Shown: one piece after another, positions 33,759-41,743 of the stretch
How the letters are laid out: each line of letters starts with the position of its first letter
Numbering within the stretch: position 1 is the first letter of the stretch
NCBI GenBank assembly: GCA_023402175.1
Contig: JAEXCN010000395.1
Coordinates: 1 to 64,000, forward strand
Reading direction: 5' to 3'
DNA: 64,000 bases
Source of the DNA: Pseudomonadota bacterium
GTDB taxonomy: Bacteria; Myxococcota_A; Polyangia; Polyangiales; Polyangiaceae
Notes under the pieces: model-generated
The model's input: only the letters and a program-made list of their open reading frames with translations
The model's database searches: none
What the model was told of the DNA's origin: nothing
Made by a program: the position numbers and the translations under genes

Positions 33759-34922
33759 ATGAAAGACATCGTCATCCTGGACGCGGTTCGCAGCGCGGTT
33801 GGGCGTGCACACAAGGGATCGCTCGCCCAGAAGCGTCCCGACGAGCTCGCCGGGGAGGTCCTCCGCGGCCTCTTCGCGCGCAACCCGAAGCTCGACAAGA
33901 ACGAGATCGAGGACCTCGTCCTCGGTTGCGCGATGCCCGAGGGCGAGCAGGGGCTGAACGTCGCCCGCGTCGTCGAGCTGCTCGGCGGGCTGCCGATCGA
34001 GGCGAGCGCGCAGACGATCAACCGCTTCTGCGCGAGCGGCCTCCAGGCCATCGCGACGGCTGCGGGCGCGATCGCGATCGGCTCGGCCGACGTCATCGTC
34101 GCCGGCGGCGTGGAGTCGATGAGCATGGTGCCGATGACCGGCAACAAGCTCAGCGCTTCGCCCGAGGCGATGGAGACGTGCCCGGCCGTGTACACGCCGA
34201 TGGGCATCACGGCGGAGAACGTCGCGGCGAAGTTCAACGTCAGCCGCGAGGATCAGGACAAGTTCGCGCTCTCGAGCCAGAAGAAGGCCTCGATGGCGAT
34301 CGAGAAGAAGATCTTCGCGAAGGAGATCGTCCCCGTCACCGCTTACCGCTACAACGGCAACTCGAAGACCGCGTTCTCGTTCGAGGTCGACGAGCTCCCG
34401 CGCCCGGACACGACGGCCGAAGGCCTCGCATCGCTCAAGCCGGCCTTCTCGGCGAAGGGCTCCGTCACGGCGGGTAACAGCTCTCCGCTCTCCGACGGCG
34501 CGGCCGCCGCGATCGTCATGAGCGGCGAGAAGGCGAAGTCGCTCGGCCTCACCGGCCTCGGCTACCTGCGCGGGTTCGCCACCGCGGGCGTCGATCCGGC
34601 GATCATGGGCATCGGTCCGATCCCGGCGATCCGAAAGCTCCTCGCGAAGACGGGCATGAAGATCGATCAGATCGACATGTTCGAGATCAACGAGGCGTTC
34701 GCGAGCCAGGCGGTCTACTGCCAGCGCGAGCTCGGGATCCCCGACGAGAAGCTGAACGTCAGCGGCGGTGCGATCGCGCTCGGCCACCCGCTCGGCTGCA
34801 CCGGCGCGAAGCTCACCGCGACGCTCCTCCACGCTCTCCACCGCACGAACAAGAAGTGGGGCATCGTCTCGATGTGCATCGGCGGCGGTCAGGGCGCAGC
34901 GGCGCTGTTCGAACGCGCCTGA
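33759..34922 (+). CDS. fadA: Acetyl-CoA C-acyltransferase (thiolase)
   Basis: 387 aa from the ATG at 33759, with AGAGAGGA 8 nt upstream. The nucleophile Cys lies in TINRFCASGLQAIATAAG. The catalytic His is in GGAIALGHPLGCTGAKL, and the second Cys is in SMCIGGGQGAAALFE. The domain opens with the thiolase start VILDAVRSAVGRAHKGSLAQ. It performs the thiolytic last step of beta-oxidation and pairs with the multifunctional dehydrogenase/hydratase immediately upstream. Biosynthetic acetoacetyl-CoA thiolase is a possible alternative, but the gene context favours degradation. Confidence 0.94.
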   Translation: MKDIVILDAVRSAVGRAHKGSLAQKRPDELAGEVLRGLFARNPKLDKNEIEDLVLGCAMPEGEQGLNVARVVELLGGLPIEASAQTINRFCASGLQAIATAAGAIAIGSADVIVAGGVESMSMVPMTGNKLSASPEAMETCPAVYTPMGITAENVAAKFNVSREDQDKFALSSQKKASMAIEKKIFAKEIVPVTAYRYNGNSKTAFSFEVDELPRPDTTAEGLASLKPAFSAKGSVTAGNSSPLSDGAAAAIVMSGEKAKSLGLTGLGYLRGFATAGVDPAIMGIGPIPAIRKLLAKTGMKIDQIDMFEINEAFASQAVYCQRELGIPDEKLNVSGGAIALGHPLGCTGAKLTATLLHALHRTNKKWGIVSMCIGGGQGAAALFERA

Positions 34923-34984
34923 TCGCGACGAGCCGCATCGGGTGATCGGCCCGAGCGGCTCGGCGGACGGGCCTCGCCTGCGGA

Positions 34985-35013
34985 CTCCGGACGTGTACGC
35001 GCGCCGTCCGGAG
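34985..35013. terminator. Inverted repeat after the thiolase gene
   Basis: CTCCGGAC (34985-34992) and GTCCGGAG (35006-35013) are perfect inverted repeats around a 13-nt loop, 60 nt after the stop. No T-run follows, so a Rho-independent terminator is uncertain; an operator is possible. The rest of the 252-nt gap shows nothing recognisable. Confidence 0.35.
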
Positions 35014-35174
35014 CCCGTGCCCGTCGGTGAAGTGGTCGCGCGCGCCGAGGGGGAGGGGGCCTGCGGCGCGCATCCCGTCGGCCGCGAGCGCCTGGCGCGA
35101 TCTCACGCGACCGTGTGCAGGCCCTTGCCGGGCCGCATCACGTGAGGGGCCTCGCGCTTGCAGCTCGCGCGTGC

Positions 35175-35939
35175 ATGAACAAAGGCACCCTGCTCCTCGC
35201 GATCGGCATCATCGGCGCCGCGGCGCTGGCGGCCTGCGGCGGAGGAAAGGCGGCGGCGACGCCCGGACACGAGAAGAAGGTCGGGACGGCGATGCTGGAG
35301 TCCGCCGCCGAGGCTCTCCAGGACCTGAGCCCCGTCCGCGGCATCGACTACTACCTCGATGCGTTCCACGTGATGCGCGACGACCCGAGCTACATGATGG
35401 AGGCGCACCACTACTGCCGGGACGTGACGGAGGAGCTCACGCAGTGTGTCCTCTTCGACGGATTGGGCAAGAACGCGCATCTCGTCGGCGTCGAGTACAT
35501 CGTCTCGGAGCGGCTGTTCGAGTCGCTCCCGCCCGACGAGAAGAAGAGCTGGCATCCGCACAACTACGAGATCCTCTCCGGGCAGCTCATGCTGCCCGGT
35601 GTTCCCGAGGCTGCGGAGAAGGCGGCGCTGAAGAAGAAGATGAACAGCTACGGCAAGACGTGGCACTTCTGGGACACGGGGCACTGGGACGAGCCGCGCG
35701 GTGATGCTCTCCCGATCGGCGCGCCGATGCTCGCGTGGTCCTTCAACCGCGACGGTGAGATCCCGGAGGCGCTCCTCGAGCAGCGCGATCGGCGGCTCGA
35801 CGTCCGCACTGCCGATCGCCGCAGAGCTCTCGCGGATCTCAGCGCGATCGCGCGGCCACAAATGGGCGTCGACCTGCTCCGGTCGAAGCTACACGGCCAC
35901 GGCGCCCCTCCCGGGGTCGTCGACAAGGCCGGCCGGTGA
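35175..35939 (+). CDS. DUF1264/oil-body-associated-protein-like lipoprotein
   Basis: 254 aa from the ATG at 35175. The lipoprotein signal is LLLAIGIIGAAALAACGGGK. The DUF1264 domain covers about residues 40-235, with FHVMRDDPSYMMEAHHYCRD, TQCVLFDGLGKNAHLVGVEY, WHPHNYEILSGQLMLPGVP and TWHFWDTGHWDEPRGDALP. These match the family that includes plant oil-body-associated proteins and secreted bacterial and fungal homologues. Biochemical function is unknown; conserved His and Cys residues suggest metal or redox chemistry. Many bacterial members are cytoplasmic or have Sec signals, so a lipobox form is of interest. The gene is convergent with the DEAD-box helicase. Confidence 0.85.
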   Translation: MNKGTLLLAIGIIGAAALAACGGGKAAATPGHEKKVGTAMLESAAEALQDLSPVRGIDYYLDAFHVMRDDPSYMMEAHHYCRDVTEELTQCVLFDGLGKNAHLVGVEYIVSERLFESLPPDEKKSWHPHNYEILSGQLMLPGVPEAAEKAALKKKMNSYGKTWHFWDTGHWDEPRGDALPIGAPMLAWSFNRDGEIPEALLEQRDRRLDVRTADRRRALADLSAIARPQMGVDLLRSKLHGHGAPPGVVDKAGR

Positions 35940-36006
35940 GTGACGCTCACTCGTAGGCGGGCTCGGACCTCGAGAGGCGGGACCTACCGAGAGGGCCTGC
36001 ACACAA

Positions 36007-38313
36007 TCAGCGCGAAGGGCCGCGGCGCTTCGGAGGGGCGTGGCCGCCGCCAGGGCGACCTCCGGCCTTGTGGCCGCCCGGCTTCTGACGCCACGGCGGA
36101 CCGCTCGGCTTCTTCGACCCTGTCTGGACGCGATCCCACGGCTTGCCCGCGCCTTTGCCCTTGTGAGGAGAAGGAGAGGGGCGTTCCTTCGCCGCTCGCG
36201 AAGGGCGATCCTTCGGCACCGACGGACGATCCCTCGGCACCGACGGACGATCTTTCGCGACGCGCGTCGTCGATGCGCGCTCCTTCGGGATGGAGGGACG
36301 CTCCTTCGGAATCGATGGGCGATCCTTCGGCACACGCGCCGTCGAAGGACGCTCCTTCGGAACCTGAGCGGTCGAAGGACCATCCGCCGGAAGACCCGCT
36401 GCCTCTCTGGCGGCGGCGCGCGAAGGGCGATCGTCGGGGGCCTCGACGGTCTCGCGTTGGTCGCGCTCGCGTCGCGCGCCGAAATCGGAGCCGCCCTCGT
36501 AGGAGCGCCCGCGGTCCGAACCATGCTGGCGCTCTGCGCGCTCGCGGTTGGCCGTCTCGTCGAGCCAGCGCCGCACGTGCACGCGCGGATCGCGCGGGTC
36601 GGGCTTCGACGTGGCGCGCTCGAAGTCCTCGGCGAGGTTGCTCGAGACTTCGATGACGGACGACGTCCGGCCGATGCGGATTGCGCCGATGTCGCGGCCT
36701 TCGATCTTGCCGCGACGGCACATCATCGCGACGAGCCGGCGGGGATCGGCGCCGTGGGACTCGCCCCACGAGACGCGGAACGGGACGAAGGCGCCGCCCT
36801 CGCGCCGTCCGCCGCCACGACGCTGCTCGCGCTGGTCGCCGTCGCCGTATTCGCGACGCCGCGTTGCGCCCGCTCCGCGGGGAGCTTGCGACGGCGGATT
36901 GATGATCGTGATCTCGCGCGGCTCGGCCTGCATCCGGCGGAGCGCGTGCGCGACGAGACGCGCGACCGCTCGCGCCGGCTCGGAAGCGGCAATGATGCGC
37001 TCGGCCAGCTCGAGACTCCGCGGCTCGAGCGTCTCGCCCTCGGCGAGGTCCGCGGTGACGTCTGCGAAGAGGCTCTCCTCGCGTGCATCGCGGATGGCGT
37101 CGGCGCTCGGGATCGCCTCGAACCTCCAGCGAACGCGCGCGCGTCCGAGCAGTCCGACGGTGCGCGGGAGCTCGCGCTCGGTGACGAGCACGGAGCTGAT
37201 GCCTTTCTTCCCCGCGCGTCCGGTGCGGCCGCTCCGATGCGTGTATGCGTCGGCATCGGTCGGCGGCTCGGCGTGGACCACGCGCGTGACGTCCTGCACG
37301 TCGATGCCGCGTGCAGCCACGTCCGTCGCGACGAGCGCATCGACGTTGCCGCGCTTGAACGCGGCGAGGGCGCGATTGCGCTCGGCCTGCTCCATCTCGC
37401 CCGAGAGCATCGCGATGTTGAAGCCGGCTTCGGAGAGCGAAGCCGCGATGTCGGCGACGTCGGCCCGGGTCCGCGCGAACACGAGCGACTGCGAGCCCGG
37501 ATTCTCGAGGAGAAGATTGATGATCGCGGCGAGCCGCTCGCGCGGGTGCACGAGATGGAGGAGGTGCTCGATGTCGAGGTTCGCCGTGCCGAGAGGCGTG
37601 CCTTCGACCAGGAGGGGATCCTTCTGGACGCGATCGGCGAGCGCCTTCACCTCGCGCGGGAACGTCGCCGAGACGAGATGCGTGCGGTGCTCCGGCGGTG
37701 GGAAGCCGAGGATCGCCTCGATGTCCTCGCGGAAGCCGAGATCGAGCATCCGATCGGCCTCGTCGAGGACGACCGTTCTCGTCGCGGACGGATCGATCGC
37801 GCCACGCTTCAGGTGATCGAGCAGGCGGCCCGGCGTGCCGACGATGATCGCGGGCTTCGCGCGGAAGGCGCGGAGCTCGTCGCGATAGCCGCCGCCGCCG
37901 GTGACCGAGGCGACGCGGGCGCCGAGCGGCCCATAGAGCCACGCGAGCTCTTCTTCGACTTGCTTGGCGAGCTCGCGCGTGGGCGTGACGACGAGCGCGC
38001 GAGGTCGCGCTCGCTGATCGCGCCCTTTGACGTTGCCGGACGGCTCTTCGCCGGAGGCGGGAGGTTCTTCGTCGGGCTCGTCGGCACGGACGTCGTCGCG
38101 GAGCGTGAGCCCGATCGCGACGGTCTTGCCCGAGCCGGTCTGCGAGCTGATTCGCAGATCATGGCCCTGGAGCTCCGGCGCGAGGACGGCCTCCTGGACG
38201 GGGGTGAGCCTTTCGAAACCTTTGTCCTCGAGCGCCCCCGCGAGCTCGGGTCCGATGGTCTCTTCCAGCGTTTCGCGTAACGACGGGACTGCTTGTGTAG
38301 TGGTCAGGGGCAC
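36007..38313 (-). CDS. DEAD-box ATP-dependent RNA helicase with DbpA-type RNA-binding domain
   Basis: 768 aa from a GTG at 38313, with GGAAGCGA upstream. Motifs are in order: Q-motif FERLTPVQEAVL, Walker A SSQTGSGKT, VVLDEADRMLD, SATFP, then helicase C with HRSGRTGRAG. Residues about 490-570 form a DbpA-like RNA-binding domain (FVPFRVSWGESHGADPRRLV, GRDIGAIRIGRTSSVIEV). The last 150 residues are a basic, low-complexity tail with more than seven copies of a PKxRPS-type heptad, then Gly/Lys/Pro-rich sequence. It is probably a CsdA/DeaD-like enzyme for ribosome assembly or cold adaptation. Its start codon lies inside the end of the upstream lipoprotein gene (10-nt overlap). Confidence 0.94.
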   Translation of the reverse strand: MPLTTTQAVPSLRETLEETIGPELAGALEDKGFERLTPVQEAVLAPELQGHDLRISSQTGSGKTVAIGLTLRDDVRADEPDEEPPASGEEPSGNVKGRDQRARPRALVVTPTRELAKQVEEELAWLYGPLGARVASVTGGGGYRDELRAFRAKPAIIVGTPGRLLDHLKRGAIDPSATRTVVLDEADRMLDLGFREDIEAILGFPPPEHRTHLVSATFPREVKALADRVQKDPLLVEGTPLGTANLDIEHLLHLVHPRERLAAIINLLLENPGSQSLVFARTRADVADIAASLSEAGFNIAMLSGEMEQAERNRALAAFKRGNVDALVATDVAARGIDVQDVTRVVHAEPPTDADAYTHRSGRTGRAGKKGISSVLVTERELPRTVGLLGRARVRWRFEAIPSADAIRDAREESLFADVTADLAEGETLEPRSLELAERIIAASEPARAVARLVAHALRRMQAEPREITIINPPSQAPRGAGATRRREYGDGDQREQRRGGGRREGGAFVPFRVSWGESHGADPRRLVAMMCRRGKIEGRDIGAIRIGRTSSVIEVSSNLAEDFERATSKPDPRDPRVHVRRWLDETANRERAERQHGSDRGRSYEGGSDFGARRERDQRETVEAPDDRPSRAAAREAAGLPADGPSTAQVPKERPSTARVPKDRPSIPKERPSIPKERASTTRVAKDRPSVPRDRPSVPKDRPSRAAKERPSPSPHKGKGAGKPWDRVQTGSKKPSGPPWRQKPGGHKAGGRPGGGHAPPKRRGPSR
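36190..36390 (-). repeat. Heptad-repeat tract in the helicase tail
   Basis: Encodes repeated (I/V)PK(E/D)RPS-type units with small variations, in the disordered C-terminal tail of the helicase. The DNA repeats are imperfect, so length variation between strains is likely. Confidence 0.6.
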
Positions 38314-39158
38314 TCGCTTCCGAGGGGCGGGTCGGGGTTACAGTACACGAAACCCCCGCCGCTCGTCTGTGTCAGGAGGACGATCGTATTAGCGCGAATC
38401 GCGCCGTCGATCGTCGACAGAACGCGCGTGACCGCATCTGCTTGAGCTTTGTTCGCGGCGAAAACGTGGAGGATCTGCTTCCCCCACTTGTCCTCGGGCT
38501 TCACCCGAGTGGTGCTCTGGTTGATGCCCTCGAGCTTCTTCTGGATGAGCGCTTTCACGTCCGAGTCGGGGAACGACTGATTCTTCGGGCGGTACGCGCG
38601 CGTGACACTGACGCCGATCTTCTTGCCCGCGATCTCGACGAGCATGTCCGTGATCGCTCCCGATGTGCCGTCGTACGCGATCTCCGTTTCGGTCTTGAGG
38701 AGCTTCGCTCCCTCGCACGCATGGAGCACCTCGAAGCTCATGACTTCCGACTCGATCGAGCTGCCGCCTGCGTTGGGCGTGTCCATCATGCGCTGGCCGT
38801 CGGTCGAGATGGTCGTCTTGTCGTAGGACTCACCTGCGACGAAGGTGAGCTCGTTCTTCTCGAACGTGGAGGTCGGGGTCGTGAGCTGCGTCTTCACGAT
38901 GCCGCACGAGCCGGTGAGCGTCCCGAGGATGTCGCCCGGGGTCGTCGATCCCGGATCGGGATTGGACGGCTCGGCGTCGTCGGGCGCCTTCGTATCGTCG
39001 CCGCCGCGATCCGATCCGCTCGGCTGCTTCGTCGGCGCGGGCTCGACTTCCCCCGTCGGCTCGGGACCCGAAGGACCGGTGCTCGGCTGCGCAGACACGG
39101 AGCACGCCGCGGCGAACGCGACGAACAGAGCGACACCGATACGACGAAAGACGAGCAC
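38304..39158 (-). CDS. Hypothetical lipoprotein
   Basis: 284 aa from a GTG at 39158, with GAGGAGG 5 nt upstream. A lipoprotein signal (FRRIGVALFVAFAAACSVSA) precedes a long Pro/Gly/Asp/Thr-rich linker (about residues 25-80). The folded part (about 85-284) has no recognised family; it contains a Cys near its start (GSCGIVKTQL) and two near its end (FVYCNPDPPLGSECP). The gene overlaps the helicase start by 10 nt, so helicase translation may be coupled to it, an unusual pairing of an envelope lipoprotein with an RNA helicase. Confidence 0.75.
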   Translation of the reverse strand: MLVFRRIGVALFVAFAAACSVSAQPSTGPSGPEPTGEVEPAPTKQPSGSDRGGDDTKAPDDAEPSNPDPGSTTPGDILGTLTGSCGIVKTQLTTPTSTFEKNELTFVAGESYDKTTISTDGQRMMDTPNAGGSSIESEVMSFEVLHACEGAKLLKTETEIAYDGTSGAITDMLVEIAGKKIGVSVTRAYRPKNQSFPDSDVKALIQKKLEGINQSTTRVKPEDKWGKQILHVFAANKAQADAVTRVLSTIDGAIRANTIVLLTQTSGGGFVYCNPDPPLGSECP

Positions 39159-39342
39159 CAGAGCCTCCTCACGAAGCGAGCGCACGCCGCGCCCGCACAC
39201 CGCCCTGAACGACCTTGGAGCACATTGTGGGCCATTCGCAAGAGTGCGAAATCACACGAGGCGTTGGCTCACAACCTGATCATGGGGTGGGCTTCCGATC
39301 CCCCAGGCCGCCTTGCAGCTGCAGTACGATCTGCGCAGCCGA

Positions 39343-40635
39343 ATGCGCGGGCTCGACGTGGGGATCATCGGAAGCGGCACCGCAGGGAGCGCGGCGGCGT
39401 TGTTCCTCGCCCGCGCCGGACATCGCGTGACGCTCTACGAGCGCGTTTCGTCGCCCGGCCCCGTCGGCGCCGGAATCACGCTGCAGCCGACCGGCCTTCA
39501 CGTGCTCACGCGGCTCGGGCTCTACATGCAGGTGGTATCGCGGGGCGCGCGCATCGATCGCCTCCTTTGCGAGACGAAAGACACCCGGGTGCCGCTCGCC
39601 GATCTGACCTACGAGACCGTCGGTGAGGGGCTATTCGGGCTCGGGCTCCATCGCGGCGTCCTCTTCGAGGCGCTCTTCGGCTCGGCGGAGAGGGAGCGCA
39701 ACATCACGATCGAGACCGGCGTCGAGATCGTCGACCTCGAACGCGCCGAGCCCGCTTCGACGCGAGCTCCTTCCCGTTGGTCGTGGCTCGTCGACGTCGC
39801 TCGCGAACGACACGGTCCGCACGAGCTCGTCATCGTCGCCGACGGCGCACGCTCGCAGCTCCGTGACGACACGAGCACGAGCAAACGCATCGAGCGGTAT
39901 CCATGGGGCGCGCTCTGGTTCGTCGGACGCGATACGAAAGAGCCGACGGACCCGATGGCGCACACGCTCCATCAAGTCGTCGACGGCAACCAGCGATTCC
40001 TCGGTCTCCTGCCGACCGGTCTACCGCCGTCATCGAGAGGAACCTCGCAGACGCCGACCCAAAAGCTCGTGAGCCTGTTCTGGAGCATCCGCGGCGATCG
40101 GCTGAACGCCTGGCGCGAGCGTGGCCTCGACGCGTGGAAGAAGGAGGTCGCCGAGCTCGCGAAGGTGGCCGAGCCGGTGCTCGATCAGATCCACGACGAG
40201 AGTCAGGTCCTCTACGCCGCGTACCACGACATCGTGATGCACCGCTGGCACACGCGGAACGTGGTGTACCTAGGCGACGCGGCCCACGCGACGAGCCCGC
40301 AGCTCGGCCAAGGATGCAACTTGGCGCTCTGGGATGCGATGGAGCTGCACGACTGCATCGAAGAAGAGCCGCGCGATCTCGCGGCCGCGCTCGCACGCTA
40401 TTCGCGTCGGCGCGAGGAGCACCTCGCGTTCTATCAAACCGCGACGCGCTGGCTGACGCCGTTCTTCCAGGGCGACGACGTGATGCTCGGTCACTTGCGC
40501 GACGTTGCGATGCCGCTCATGGGAAAGATCTCCGTGTTCAAGCGGCTGATGACGCTGAGCATGCTCGGCGTCATGGATGGCTTTCTCGGGCGCACGCTCA
40601 CGCTCCGATTGCCAGAGCGCGCGCCCGAAACCTGA
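39343..40635 (+). CDS. FAD-dependent monooxygenase (PHBH fold)
   Basis: 430 aa from the ATG at 39343. The FAD dinucleotide motif is GIIGSGTAGSAAALFLARAG, followed by ERVSSPGPVGAGITLQPTGL. The DG motif is LVIVADGARSQLR, and the second FAD motif is VVYLGDAAHATSPQLGQGCN. This is the layout of aromatic hydroxylases and related group A flavin monooxygenases. The substrate is unknown; the hydrophobic C-terminal segment (about 360-415) could touch the membrane, as in some oxygenases of polyketide or quinone metabolism. A TTG at 39313 is the alternative start. The gene stands alone, convergent with the TonB-type operon. Confidence 0.88.
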   Translation: MRGLDVGIIGSGTAGSAAALFLARAGHRVTLYERVSSPGPVGAGITLQPTGLHVLTRLGLYMQVVSRGARIDRLLCETKDTRVPLADLTYETVGEGLFGLGLHRGVLFEALFGSAERERNITIETGVEIVDLERAEPASTRAPSRWSWLVDVARERHGPHELVIVADGARSQLRDDTSTSKRIERYPWGALWFVGRDTKEPTDPMAHTLHQVVDGNQRFLGLLPTGLPPSSRGTSQTPTQKLVSLFWSIRGDRLNAWRERGLDAWKKEVAELAKVAEPVLDQIHDESQVLYAAYHDIVMHRWHTRNVVYLGDAAHATSPQLGQGCNLALWDAMELHDCIEEEPRDLAAALARYSRRREEHLAFYQTATRWLTPFFQGDDVMLGHLRDVAMPLMGKISVFKRLMTLSMLGVMDGFLGRTLTLRLPERAPET

Positions 40636-40651
40636 GTGGCCGCGCGACGCA

Positions 40652-41743
40652 CTACTGGACGCGGATGCGCACGCTCTGCCAGGCGACGCCGCCGCGATTG
40701 TCTCGCACGACGACCCAGATCGGGTAGACGCCCGGTGCACGCGGGGCCGTGTACTCGTTCTCACTGAAGGTCGTGAGGTCGGTGGCGTCGCGCCCCGTTC
40801 GATCGTCGCGGAACGAGCCGCCGTTGTCGGCGGCGAACCACGACGTGCGCATGACCTCACGCTGCTCGCTGAGCTGACGCGTCTCGAGGCTGAATGCGAG
40901 GTACCGCTCGGCGCCGCCGCATCCGCGCTCGGGCTTGCAGTCCTGCTCGCATTGGCCGGCGCCCGTTTCCTTCGTCTCCGTCGGGCCGCAATACCCATCT
41001 CCGCATGCGTCCGTCACGGGGCATGCCGGCCACGAGACGCGAAGCGTGATCACCTGACCGGGAGCGACGACGAGCGGCTCGGCGTTCGGATCGGCCTCGA
41101 GTGCCTGCAGCACCTGGGGCCCGCTCGGCAGCTGGGCGGAGACGGACTCGATGATGGGATTGCTGTTGACGTGATAACCGCGATTGAACTGAGTGGTCTG
41201 CTCCTGCGACGCCCCGGGCAATCCACACCGAATGCGAACTTTCGCGATCGCGGGAACGACAAGATCGGGAGTGGGCCGATAGAGGACCCGGAGCGGCTGA
41301 TAATAGCCGCCGGTGACGTCCGGGTCGGCGGGCCGGTACGCCTGGTCCTCGGGGACGTCGGGCCCGAACTGCCGGCACGCGTTCTCCGGCACGGGAGCCG
41401 TCGCTTCGGGGCCCTTTCCGACGTTCACGGTGTAGCTCGCGTCGTCGTAGAAGCACGCGACGTTGACGTCGTTGAGCTCCTTGAGCGGCGTCGGCAGCGT
41501 GCAGAAGGACCAGTCGAGCTCGGCGTCCGTCACGGAGCCGAGTGGGTTTGCGACGAGCGCGCGGTACTTCGCCGGCTTCGCGAGCCCCGTGTCGGGGTCG
41601 AGGATGCGGGTCCACTCCGCGGGCTCCGCCTGGATCGCGAGCACGCGATAGTTCTGCACCTCCGACGGACGCTCCGCGAACTCGGGTTTACAAGAGGCGG
41701 CTACGAGAAGAGCCACCAGGCCAAAAGAGAGGGGCGTTCTCAC
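40652..41743 (-). CDS. Hypothetical lipoprotein, last gene of the TonB operon
   Basis: 363 aa from a GTG overlapping the receptor stop (GTGA). A lipoprotein signal (LSFGLVALLVAASCKPEF) is followed by a mature domain with no recognised family. It includes a Cys-rich patch in the middle (DACGDGYCGPTETKETG with GQCEQDCKPERGC) and an Ig-like C-terminal strand pattern ending APGVYPIWVVVRDNRGGVAW. Translational coupling to the TonB-dependent receptor suggests an outer-membrane partner, possibly a surface-exposed ligand-binding lipoprotein (SusD-like in role, not in sequence). Confidence 0.8.
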   Translation of the reverse strand: MRTPLSFGLVALLVAASCKPEFAERPSEVQNYRVLAIQAEPAEWTRILDPDTGLAKPAKYRALVANPLGSVTDAELDWSFCTLPTPLKELNDVNVACFYDDASYTVNVGKGPEATAPVPENACRQFGPDVPEDQAYRPADPDVTGGYYQPLRVLYRPTPDLVVPAIAKVRIRCGLPGASQEQTTQFNRGYHVNSNPIIESVSAQLPSGPQVLQALEADPNAEPLVVAPGQVITLRVSWPACPVTDACGDGYCGPTETKETGAGQCEQDCKPERGCGGAERYLAFSLETRQLSEQREVMRTSWFAADNGGSFRDDRTGRDATDLTTFSENEYTAPRAPGVYPIWVVVRDNRGGVAWQSVRIRVQ

